NCBI GenBank assembly: GCA_910579105.1
Contig: CAJTRT010000030.1
Coordinates: 1-30,429, forward strand
Length of the DNA stretch: 30,429 nt
Reading direction: 5' to 3'
DNA from: an uncultured Muribaculaceae bacterium
Lineage (GTDB): Bacteria; Bacteroidota; Bacteroidia; Bacteroidales; Muribaculaceae
Numbering within the stretch: position 1 is the first letter of the stretch; every line of letters begins with the position of its first letter. Below, piece by piece: positions 16,878-25,200 of the stretch. A program made the position numbers and the translations under genes. The notes below the pieces were generated by a model that ran no database searches, was not told where the DNA came from, and worked only from the letters and a program-made list of their open reading frames with translations.

Positions 16878-17786
16878 CTAATCGCCCCAATCAACCCTGT
16901 ATGCGTAGTTTTTGTATTGACCCGAACCAGGCAGGTATGTCTCGTTGTAATTCGTTATTCGTCCGTTGTCGTCAAAGTGGTATGCGAACGATATTTTATT
17001 AATAATGCTTGGAGATAAGTCGGCGTTACTTGTATGGCGCACAATTTTTACAAGGTTTTTTGAATTGGCTCCAAATATCCCGGCAGCCTGAAGGGGGCCG
17101 TAAGCTCGATTGAACGTTGAGTAGATAAGCGGGGAAACGGCGTCATCTGCCGGCCATTCCAAATATGTCAGCTCGTTGATGTGTTTGGGCTTGGATGAGC
17201 CGTCGCAGTCTTCGTGTCTGACAAGATTGCCGTTTTCCCATACGAACCATTCATACCACGTCCAAGGATGTTCCATATCATAACCGCCATACGCCATGGT
17301 CCATTGATAGTGCTTGGCATCTACCAGCTGTTTGTCCGCGTCGTAATGGAACTCAATCTTGTATTTCGCGGTTAGTTCGGGATAAGAGTTCACTGTTGCT
17401 TCAAAAATGCCCTCGCAGTAATCGGCTAAGCCGTTCGCCGATAGACGCAGTGTCTCGTCCCATTTGCGAAATCGCGAATGACCGTCCTCGTATGAATAGT
17501 CGGAATAGCGTAACCCGATCGCGCCATCATCCGAATAATCATAGTGTACAAATAACCCCTCATTGTCATCCGCACCAGGGACTGTGAATTCAGCCGTTGT
17601 GATTCTCCTCTTATCATCATAATTGAATTTTTGGCACAAATCATCTGATACCAAGGCGTTGACTCTCCCTGCGGCAGGCGTTTCCGGGCCGCCAGGTGGT
17701 TCTTGGCTTGTCGCATTGTCGCTGTCAGCACAAGAAGTGATGATTACTCCGTTAAGAGCATAAAGCAAAAATCGCGCTATTTTCAT
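16878..17786 (-). CDS. Predicted lipoprotein of unknown function
   Basis: The 302-aa protein starts with a lipoprotein signal (MKIARFLLYALNGVIITSC, lipidation at C19). A Pro/Gly/Ser/Glu-rich linker (about 20-45) follows. The rest has no recognised domain; repeated short motifs of the kind FNYDDKRRI, YDYSDDG, FHYDADKQL and YHFDDNGRI recur at intervals, as in Bacteroidales lipoproteins with beta-strand repeats (for example the DUF4595 group, a tentative comparison). It is probably a surface-exposed or outer-membrane lipoprotein. It is noticeably more AT-rich than its neighbours, which suggests a different origin. It converges with nrdG (45-bp gap) and lies 71 bp downstream of the AAA-ATPase gene. 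Confidence 0.65.
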   Translation of the reverse strand: MKIARFLLYALNGVIITSCADSDNATSQEPPGGPETPAAGRVNALVSDDLCQKFNYDDKRRITTAEFTVPGADDNEGLFVHYDYSDDGAIGLRYSDYSYEDGHSRFRKWDETLRLSANGLADYCEGIFEATVNSYPELTAKYKIEFHYDADKQLVDAKHYQWTMAYGGYDMEHPWTWYEWFVWENGNLVRHEDCDGSSKPKHINELTYLEWPADDAVSPLIYSTFNRAYGPLQAAGIFGANSKNLVKIVRHTSNADLSPSIINKISFAYHFDDNGRITNYNETYLPGSGQYKNYAYRVDWGD

Positions 17787-17856
17787 AATATTGGTTGTTC
17801 TTATTTAAAGAACGTAAAATGACGCTGTTATATTGCTTATATTGGCATTATTCGAA

Positions 17857-19473
17857 TCAGTTGGCGGAGAGGCCGAAGCAGCGGATGATGGCGGCGCGGA
17901 TGCGGGCGGCCTGCGGGACGTTGGAGCGGAGGATGGCCAGGATGGTGTCGATGTAGGCGCGTTTGGAGCCGTTGAGGCCGCAGAGGCCGGCGACGTTCGA
18001 GCCTGGAACCATCGATTTCTGATTGTAGACTTTCAGCACGGCGGCATAGTCGCCGGTCTGAGCGGCTATGGAGAAGTCGCGGCACATCTTCTCGTACATG
18101 CCGCGCGGGTTGATGTCGCGGACGAGTGAGTGGAGGTGCGTCTCAAAGGCGTTGATGTTGGAGAACTTGCCGTCGGTGCGGTACTCCATCATGCGTTTCA
18201 CGCGGTGGCGCGTGTGCTGCATCGCCTGCTGGTGGATGTCTTTCTTGAATTGGTTGATTATCGATCGCTTGACGCTTTCAAACACCTTAGTCTCGTTTTT
18301 TCCGCAATAAGATGCCACGGCTCTCACGACCTCCTCAAGCATGAGGATGTTCTCGACTTCGGCGACTTCCGGGACGAACACCCTTTTGCCGCGCAGATAC
18401 TCTACCTCGTGGTCGTCGCGGCGGTCGCGGTCAACGATTCCCCTGCTCTCGAGGTGGTGGAAGCCCCTGAGGTCGTTGAATGCGCGGGTCGCCTCGATAA
18501 CCTTGTCGCAGCTTCCGAGCGGTTTTATGGTGAAATCCTGGAATACAAGCGGATACAGCTTGGCATCGATGGAATGTATGGTGTCACCCTCGATGAACAG
18601 CACGGGCTTGCGGGTGCCGATGATGGCCATGTATATCTCGTCGGAGATGCCGGCGTCGCGCGGCAGCAGCTCGTAATCCCAGCGGTCGGTGGCGGCCTGG
18701 TAGCCTTTTACCCATATTACCCCGTTGCGGGAGCGCGATCCCGGGAAGTCGAGGTCGTGGGTGGTGTAGATGAAGCGACAGTCGGGGCGCAGACCCTCGA
18801 CGATGTCCCATACGCGTTTGAGTACGGACGGGTGCAGGAACATCTCCGGGGCGTCGACAAACACGCGGCCGTTGGCGGGGGCGTACAGGACGGAGCCGAA
18901 GTAGTAAAGCACGGTTTTCTCGCCATCTGATAGCCGCAACTGGGAATAAGCGTCGGATGAACCTTCACGCGTGAACAGCAGTCTCCCTCCCTGGCGCAGT
19001 ACCTGGTTGTCGGGGAAAATCTCGCACCACAGTCTCAGCACCCTGTCGAGGCGCGTCGGAGGAGGGAGCGTGGCGGTGTGTTCCCGGTTTTTTGCCGAAG
19101 GGTCGGAGTCCGCGGGAGAGTCGAGCAATGCCATTTTGAACTCGACGAGGTTGGCGATCTCCTCGTTGAGCATCAAGGCTATCAGTTTTTCAAACCCGGT
19201 CGCAGGGTCATTGTGCAGGAAAGACGGAGAGGCCGCCCGCTTGGCGAACAGGCCGCCGACGGCTTCACGCGAAGCCTCGTTCCTCGCCCCCGCCCCGTAG
19301 ATTGCCTCAAGGGCCGAGAGCCGGAATACCTCCCCGGGGGTGTTGAGCGCGGCGATAGCGTCGGTGAAACGCGACTTTCCGGAGCCGTTGGCTCCGATTA
19401 CGGTAAGGCATCTGAGCGCGTCCGGCAGGATTACCGGTTGCCCTGAAACTGATTTGGGGAGGTTGATGGGCAT
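17857..19473 (-). CDS. AAA ATPase with C-terminal DUF4435 / TOPRIM-like domain (OLD-like)
   Basis: From ATG 19473 the protein is 538 aa; a longer frame to 19599 would overlap aguB and begins with non-homologous sequence. The ABC-type ATPase half has Walker A GANGSGKS (27-34), signature LSDGE (181-185), Walker B-like FVDAPEMFLHP (D207) and switch histidine H239 in YTTHDLD. The usual Walker B glutamate is alanine here (A208). The C-terminal half has E295 in FIEGD and D348/D350 in GIVDRDRRDD, the acidic pattern of TOPRIM/DUF4435 nucleases, then VAEVENILM. Related OLD-family proteins are nucleases with roles in repair or phage defence; the role here is unknown. It follows aguB by 56 nt and may be co-transcribed with it. 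Confidence 0.78.
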   Translation of the reverse strand: MPINLPKSVSGQPVILPDALRCLTVIGANGSGKSRFTDAIAALNTPGEVFRLSALEAIYGAGARNEASREAVGGLFAKRAASPSFLHNDPATGFEKLIALMLNEEIANLVEFKMALLDSPADSDPSAKNREHTATLPPPTRLDRVLRLWCEIFPDNQVLRQGGRLLFTREGSSDAYSQLRLSDGEKTVLYYFGSVLYAPANGRVFVDAPEMFLHPSVLKRVWDIVEGLRPDCRFIYTTHDLDFPGSRSRNGVIWVKGYQAATDRWDYELLPRDAGISDEIYMAIIGTRKPVLFIEGDTIHSIDAKLYPLVFQDFTIKPLGSCDKVIEATRAFNDLRGFHHLESRGIVDRDRRDDHEVEYLRGKRVFVPEVAEVENILMLEEVVRAVASYCGKNETKVFESVKRSIINQFKKDIHQQAMQHTRHRVKRMMEYRTDGKFSNINAFETHLHSLVRDINPRGMYEKMCRDFSIAAQTGDYAAVLKVYNQKSMVPGSNVAGLCGLNGSKRAYIDTILAILRSNVPQAARIRAAIIRCFGLSAN

Positions 19474-19529
19474 GTGGTTATGAATTAACAGGTGCGTGGA
19501 TGCTGTTGGATCGTTCTGTTGGATTCCAC

Positions 19530-20417
19530 TCAGTCGATGAAGCGTTTCGTGATGTCGCCGTACGCGTCGATACGGCGGTCGCGGATAAACGGCCACCACC
19601 GGCGCACGCTCTCGGAGCGTTCAAGGTCTATGTCGACAAGGCCGGTTTCCTCAGCGGTCTGCGAGGCCTGGAACAGCCATTCTCCCTGAGGGCCGGCGGC
19701 GAAGCTTGACCCCCAGAAGCGGATACCGTTGGTCTGCCCGGAGGGGTCGGGTTCGTGCCCCACCCTGTTGACGGCTACGACGGGAAGCCCGTTGGCCACC
19801 GCGTGGCCGCGCTGCACTGTGAGCCACGCTTCCCGCTGGCGAGCCTGCTCTTCGGGAGTGTCGCTGCTCTCGAATCCGATGGCTGTCGGGTAAATCAGCA
19901 TTTCAGCTCCGGCGAGAGCCATGAGGCGGGCGGCTTCGGGATACCACTGGTCCCAGCAGACGAGCACACCGAGCTTCCCTACGGATGTATGGATGGGCAT
20001 GAAGCCCGTGTCTCCGGGTGTGAAGTAAAATTTCTCGTAATAGGCCGGGTCGTCGGGGATGTGCGCCTTGCGGTAGCGTCCCGCTTCGGAGCCGTCGGCG
20101 TCATAAACGACAGCTGTGTTGTGGTAAAGGCCAGGCGCGCGCCGCTCGAAGAAAGAGCACACGATCACCGTGCCGGTCTCGGCCGCGAGCCTGGAATAGA
20201 ATAGCGCGTCCTCTCCGTCGAGGTCAATGGCGAGCGAGCAAAGGCCGACGTTCTCAGTCTGGCAGAAATAGAGAGAGTCGTGGAGCTCGCGGTTCACGAT
20301 AAGCCGCGCGCCTCCGGCCGCGGCGCGGCGTATGGCTTCTGCCGTGCGGCGGCGGTTTTCGGCGATGTCGCCGGAGTTGGCCTGCTGTATGAGGGCGGTG
20401 CGGAGTATTCGGGTCAT
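19530..20417 (-). CDS. aguB: N-carbamoylputrescine amidase
   Basis: The start at 20417 is fixed by its ATGA overlap with the aguA stop; the protein is 295 aa. It belongs to the nitrilase superfamily and would release CO2 and NH3 from N-carbamoylputrescine to give putrescine. The catalytic triad is E44 in NRELHDSLYF, K117 in RYRKAHIPDDP and C154 in VLVCWDQWYPEAARL. SLYFCQ and RREAWLTVQRGHAVANG-like C-terminal segments are AguB-typical. Translation coupling with aguA makes the pathway assignment strong. It is the third cistron of the 77aa-aguA-aguB set. Confidence 0.94.
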   Translation of the reverse strand: MTRILRTALIQQANSGDIAENRRRTAEAIRRAAAGGARLIVNRELHDSLYFCQTENVGLCSLAIDLDGEDALFYSRLAAETGTVIVCSFFERRAPGLYHNTAVVYDADGSEAGRYRKAHIPDDPAYYEKFYFTPGDTGFMPIHTSVGKLGVLVCWDQWYPEAARLMALAGAEMLIYPTAIGFESSDTPEEQARQREAWLTVQRGHAVANGLPVVAVNRVGHEPDPSGQTNGIRFWGSSFAAGPQGEWLFQASQTAEETGLVDIDLERSESVRRWWPFIRDRRIDAYGDITKRFID

Positions 20418-21481
20418 ATGGGTATGGCTGTTGATGGTATCTGCATTGTGGCGCAATGGAGCGATCCGTGCTGGCGGATCAGAGCCCGGCAGTCGATGGG
20501 AACGACAGGGCGGTCGGTGAAGACCATCGACAACATGTCGGCCGCTATGCGGTCTTTGCGCGGTTGGGCGTAAGTCGGGAGGAACACAGCCTTCGGAGTT
20601 ATCAGGAAGTTGGCGTATGTGGCCGGCAGACGCGAACCATCGGGGTCATACACCGCGTCGGGCAGCGGGAGGCCGATCATGTTGTACGGCTTCCCGTCGG
20701 CGGTGCGCAGCCCGGCGATTTCCTGCTTCATTCTGCCAAGCTCCTCGAAGTGTATGTCATCAGGGTCGTGGCACTCTGTATACGCGATTGTGTCGCGGCT
20801 GACGAGGCGCGCGAGGGTATCGACGTGGCTGTCGGTGTCGTCCCCTTCGAGGGCTCCGTGGTCGAGCCACAGAACCCGCGTTGCGCCGAGGCGTTTTCGT
20901 AGCTGCTCTTCGACCCGCGCCTTGGAGCGGAGGTTGTTCCTGTTGTGCGACAGCAGGCAGCGGGTGGTTGTGAGAATAGTTCCTTCGCCGTCGGATTCGA
21001 CAGAGCCTCCTTCGAGCACGAAGTCGAGGTTGTCGGCCATGCCGGTCGTAATGAGGCCGCTATCTTTCAGCCGGCTGTTGACGAGGTTGTCGCGGTCGGC
21101 GGCGAATTTCAGTCCCCAGCCGTTGAACTGGAAGTCGGCCAGCAGGGGGCTTGCGGTATCAGAAAATGATGTCAGAGGCCCGTAGTCGCGCACCCAGGTG
21201 TCGTTGGTTGGGACTTCTACGACTGTCAGCAGGTCTGTCGGTATTCCCCGGAACAGTTCTCTGAGCCTGCCTCCTTCCGGGGTGAGCACAACCGAGCGCA
21301 CTCCGTTGGCAAGGAAAGCGCGGAGCATTTCTATGTAACATTCTGTGACCTCCGGCATCATGTCGGCCCAGTCGGTCGCGGCATGCGGCCAGGATACCAT
21401 GACCGCGTCGAAGCGGGGATTCCATTCGGCGGCGAGGAGGAACGCGCGCGCGCCGGTGCTGGCAGTGGCGTCAGGATTCAT
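20414..21481 (-). CDS. aguA: Agmatine deiminase
   Basis: The 355-aa guanidine-modifying enzyme of the AguA/Porphyromonas-type deiminase family converts agmatine to N-carbamoylputrescine and ammonia. Visible marks are PTNDTWVRDYGP, VLEGGSVESDGEGTILTT, HVDTLARL and the C-terminal catalytic cysteine C343 in HGSLHCATMQ. The start codon overlaps the stop of the 77-aa gene and its stop overlaps aguB, both as ATGA, so three genes are translationally coupled. Together with aguB it makes putrescine from arginine-derived agmatine, a common Bacteroidales polyamine route. No arginine decarboxylase gene is in the window. Confidence 0.94.
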   Translation of the reverse strand: MNPDATASTGARAFLLAAEWNPRFDAVMVSWPHAATDWADMMPEVTECYIEMLRAFLANGVRSVVLTPEGGRLRELFRGIPTDLLTVVEVPTNDTWVRDYGPLTSFSDTASPLLADFQFNGWGLKFAADRDNLVNSRLKDSGLITTGMADNLDFVLEGGSVESDGEGTILTTTRCLLSHNRNNLRSKARVEEQLRKRLGATRVLWLDHGALEGDDTDSHVDTLARLVSRDTIAYTECHDPDDIHFEELGRMKQEIAGLRTADGKPYNMIGLPLPDAVYDPDGSRLPATYANFLITPKAVFLPTYAQPRKDRIAADMLSMVFTDRPVVPIDCRALIRQHGSLHCATMQIPSTAIPI

Positions 21482-21711
21482 TCGTCGTAGTCGTTAAGGG
21501 TTTCCCAAATCGAGTCCTGCGACTCCATGTATTCTTCACAATAATCCAGGAAGCCGTTGCGCTCGGTGCTGCCGACTTCGTGGCACCACTCGCGGTAACT
21601 TGTCCGGAGCTGGTCGTCGTCAGCGATCATTTTCTTGAATTCAGCCTCGGCTACATCTATCGAACCGGCTTGCTTTATTATGTCCTGGAACAGTTCAATA
21701 AGTTCATCCAT
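21478..21711 (-). CDS. Small acidic conserved-looking protein, unknown function
   Basis: This 77-aa protein is strongly acidic and predicted helical, with two cysteines (WCHEVGS, DYCEEY) and no signal or membrane segment. It matches no family I recognise. The evidence that it is real is context: its stop overlaps the aguA start as ATGA, and a TAnnTTTG-type box lies 80 bp upstream. A role in controlling or assisting agmatine metabolism, or simply a co-transcribed housekeeping protein, are both possible. Confidence 0.7.
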   Translation of the reverse strand: MDELIELFQDIIKQAGSIDVAEAEFKKMIADDDQLRTSYREWCHEVGSTERNGFLDYCEEYMESQDSIWETLNDYDE

Positions 21712-21791
21712 AAGGTTTCATGGTAGATGGGTGAGCAACGCGCAGAATGAGTTAAAATCATTTAAAGCAATCTGCGAACTCATTTCAAAAA

Positions 21792-21799
21792 CAAATTTA
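21792..21799 (-). promoter_or_regulatory. Putative -7 box for the 77aa-aguA-aguB operon
   Basis: The minus strand reads TAAATTTG, a full match to TAnnTTTG, 80 bp before ATG 21711. No TTG lies at the expected upstream distance, and the area is AT-rich, so chance matches are likely. The leader would be about 74 nt. Confidence 0.35.
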
Positions 21800-21853
21800 G
21801 AGAAAAGCCCAAATAAATAAAAATATTTTGTGTTAAAAAAGCCGCGCAAAGAT

Positions 21854-21884
21854 TTGGCGGTTTCAAAAATAGTTGCTAACTTTG
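21854..21884 (+). promoter_or_regulatory. Promoter for tRNA-His
   Basis: TTG (21854-21856), 20 bp, TAACTTTG (21877-21884): a complete match to the Bacteroidota promoter. Transcription is predicted to start near 21891, about 31 nt before the tRNA. Confidence 0.8.
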
Positions 21885-21921
21885 CACCGCGATTGGGAGG
21901 GAGACCCTCCTCGAAGCAAAT

Positions 21922-21996
<75 letters not shown>

Positions 21997-22003
21997 CCCA
22001 GGG

Positions 22004-22035
22004 AAGCGGGCAGCCTCATTTGAGGCTGCCCGCTT
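22004..22035 (+). terminator. Hairpin terminator after tRNA-His
   Basis: A perfect 15-bp inverted repeat (22004-22018 and 22021-22035, arms AAGCGGGCAGCCTCA and TGAGGCTGCCCGCTT) begins 8 nt after the tRNA. It is very GC-rich with a two-base centre; the last arm ends in CTT and no long T-run follows. It probably ends the tRNA transcript. Confidence 0.75.
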
Positions 22036-22110
22036 GCTGTATCCGGCAACCTGCCCTCGCCCGACCATAATTCCTGAGGTATGAATGATGTTGCGGACAA
22101 TTGGCAACCA

Positions 22111-22189
22111 GTAGGGACGCTATACATCGCGGCCGCATCCAAATGGGAATACCATTGTATAATGCGGCCGCGATGTATAGCGTCCCTAC
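22111..22189. repeat. 79-bp palindromic element with 28-bp perfect arms (REP/MITE-like)
   Basis: Arms at 22111-22138 and 22162-22189 are exact reverse complements over 28 bp. They begin GTAGGGACGC and contain GCGGCCGC. The 23-bp centre contains a nested inverted repeat (AATGG 22142-22146, CCATT 22152-22156). Outside the arms, AACCA (22106-22110) can pair with TGGTT (22195-22199). GTAGGGAC...GTCCCTAC palindromes occur as dispersed repeats in some bacteria; a REP or MITE is the likely class, from memory only. It lies in the gap between tRNA-His and the end of the Schlafen-domain gene. It has no reading frame. Confidence 0.75.
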
Positions 22190-22218
22190 CGGGTTGGTTA
22201 TCTGCGAAATGTGGCCGG

Positions 22219-25200
22219 TCAGAGTGACGCTCGGTCGGCGAGCCACTGTTTCTCGTCGGGCTTGTGGACGGGGAGGGTCGAGCGTCCGACGCGCTTGTAG
22301 TAGGTGCCGTCGACGGCCACGGCGCGGCGGCACGGCTGGACGCGCAGCTCGTAGTAGTATTTTCCGAACTCGTCCTTGTGCCACTCGTCCTCCACGTAAA
22401 GCGAGAAATTGTGGCTTGTGCCGCAGAGTTTCTCGAAGTTCTGCGTGATATGGCGGCTGAACAGGTCGCGCGCCTTGTGGAGGTCGCCGGCGGTGTAGCG
22501 CGAGAAATATTTGAGGTCGTTGTCGAGGCCGCGGATATAGCCGTTGTCGCTGACGCCTATATACAGCGCCCCTCCGCGGGTGTTGAGCATCGCGGCAAGC
22601 GCCTCTATGATCTCGCGGGTCTGCTGTTCGACGTTGAGGTTAAACCCGTTTTGCAGATATATAAGTGATGATTTGAACTCCACGTTGTCTTTCTCGTCGC
22701 CTCCGGCGATTCGGAGCGGCTCGCGCTCGATCTCGAGGCCAAGCTCGCCATAGATCCGTTCGCGGATAAGGTCGCGCTCTTTCGACAGCCTGTGCCCTTC
22801 GAGCAGGTTGTAGGCCATGACGAGTTCGGCCACGCCCGCGACTTTCGGCGAGTGGTCGCGGGCGAGCTCCCACAGGTCGGCGCGCATTTCCTGCCGGTCC
22901 ATAAGGGCGAGTGCCCTGAGCTGGCGGGCCTCGGGAGAATAATCGGTGCTCGTCCTGAACGAGTCGAGAGCCTCGAGGTCTACGCGGCCGTTTGTCGCGA
23001 AAGCGTCGAGCACGAGGAGCATCTGGCAGCGCTTGCGGTAGTATGAGGTCATATCGTCGAGGCCGAGCATCCCCGCAAGGAGTATGGCGAACGAGAAGTA
23101 GCCGTAGGCCGCTGCGTGGTTAGGCTCTATCGTGGCCGCGCGCGCGACAATGTGCATTATCTCCTCGGCCTCCTCGCGCAGCAGCGGGGCGGCCATCTCC
23201 ATCACTTCCTCGCTGGGAGCGTTGTCGTTCGGCGCCGCGTCCTCGGCCCGTGCGGTCTCCACTTCCTCGCCCGAGTAGTTGCGGATCAGCTGGCGCAGGC
23301 CTGACGCGTAGTCCATTGGCGGTCGGTCGGTGCCCACGCACTCGGCATAAAGGCGGTGCTTGTTCCAGTCGCTGTCGACGAGCCTGGCCCGCACATACTG
23401 CCGCTGGTCGATGTCGAAACCGTTGGGATCGAGGAACACCGTGAATCCGCGGTCGGAGAAGGCCGTGAGTTTCCCGTTGCGCTGGTTGAGCCTGGTCGTG
23501 GTGACACAGTCGAACTCGTCGTCGACATTGACCGTCTCTTCCAGGAAGGCCCACACGTCGCCGTCGAAATCGAAATGGAGCGTGCCGTCGTCGTCAACCC
23601 GGCTGACCGAGAGGTCGAGCACATACGGCTCTCCGGCCTTGTTGCGGAAAAGCTTCTCAAACTCGCCGCTGTCGATCAGTTTTTTTTTCGCGAAAGACGC
23701 GAAATTGAAGTAGACAAACCCTGTGCCCCTGAGGTTGTCCTCAACGACATGGCACCGCAGCCGCGTCGGATCGGCGGGGTCGGCCCCGTCGATGGCGACG
23801 AGCGCGCTATCCCCCTTGTCCGGCAGTCTCAGCGACGTTTCGGCAGGTTTTGATGACAGGAGCCTCGCACCCGGCGTGACCCGCAGCGAGGGGTCGAGGT
23901 TGAACTCGCGGACGATGTGATCCCACATCGCCTTCACTTCGGGGAGGGTGCGCGGGTTCCGAAGCTCGGAGGGCAGCTGTGCCGGCAGATTTACCTTCAA
24001 GGAGCGCCACGCTCCTTCTTCGGCCTTCGGCACCACGTTGACCGGCTTGACAAGCTCGGGAGCCGAGAGTGTCAGCTCGCCGGCGGCGACCGTAAGCGAA
24101 CGGCTGTCGGCGGTCTCGAAGGTGCTCGGGGTGTCGTCTGTTGCCAGGACCTTGAAGTATGCCCCGTGTGCCGCGTCGCCCATCGACACAATCTGCTTCC
24201 ACGACCATCCGGGATGCCCCGAGGTTCCGTTGGCGATTGTGTTCATGGCGTTGTCGAGGAGCTGGGTGCTCTCGTTTGAGCGGCGGTAGGTGTAATAGCG
24301 GTAGAACCGCGAGCGGTTCACGACCATGTCGGGGTCGTCGGATCCGGGCGCGAGCAGTTGCTGTATGGCGAGCGCCTGAAGGATTTTGTTCAGGCGGTCA
24401 AGCTCGTCGGGATTGTCGGCGGCCGAAACGCCGTCGAGCCACTGGTGGTTGGAATCTATGAAGATCTGCAGCTGGCTGCGCAGCGCTCCGCTGAACGGCT
24501 CCGCGGTCCAGCTCTCGGGATTTCCGTCGAGGATGACTTTCAGGAAGTCGGCCATGTTGTGGTCGAGCTGCGCGGGGTCGAGGGAATATATGTATATCAG
24601 TGTGCGCAGCTTGCTTTCCGGCTTGTACAGGTAACCCGATGTGCGCAGTTTGGCGAATATCTCCTGGATGTACTCGTCGGGTGCTCCGGGGGAGCCGCTG
24701 ATCCTTATGGCGCGCTTGAAGTCGGCGGCGCGGCCCAGGAGGTCAGATAGCTCGTCCTGCAGCCTGACGCGGGTGAAGTCGCTGAACTGTTTCAGGTAGT
24801 CGGAATCCTCCAGCAGGAATGTGGCGGCGGCTGCGAAAGCCTCCACGAACAGGCCGATACGCTCGGGGCGCACACCTTGGGCGGGGAGTTTTTCGAGCGC
24901 CGCCCATCCTTTGCGCACAAGGGCGAACACCCATTCCGGATTGCGGTCGGCGCGCATGGCCTCTGTCTCCTTGTCGGAGAGCGCCCATTTCCTGACAATG
25001 AGGCGCGGCATCTTGGGGAATCGGTCGAGACTTCGGAGAAATGTTTCAAGCTCCATTGGTTCGGCAGTCTCGAAGTCGAGTACTTTCTCAGCTTTCAGAC
25101 GTACCTCGCAGCGGTTTGAGGAGATAACGCGGCAGCGTATTCTTTGCCCGGTATGGAATGTCTCGCCGGCGGTCGAGGGATACAGGCGGAGCCAGAATCC

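Noticed and set aside
19474..19599. Longer AAA/DUF4435 start at 19599
   Set aside because: It overlaps aguB by 70 bp and the extra 42 residues resemble no family; MPINLPKS precedes the ATPase domain directly.
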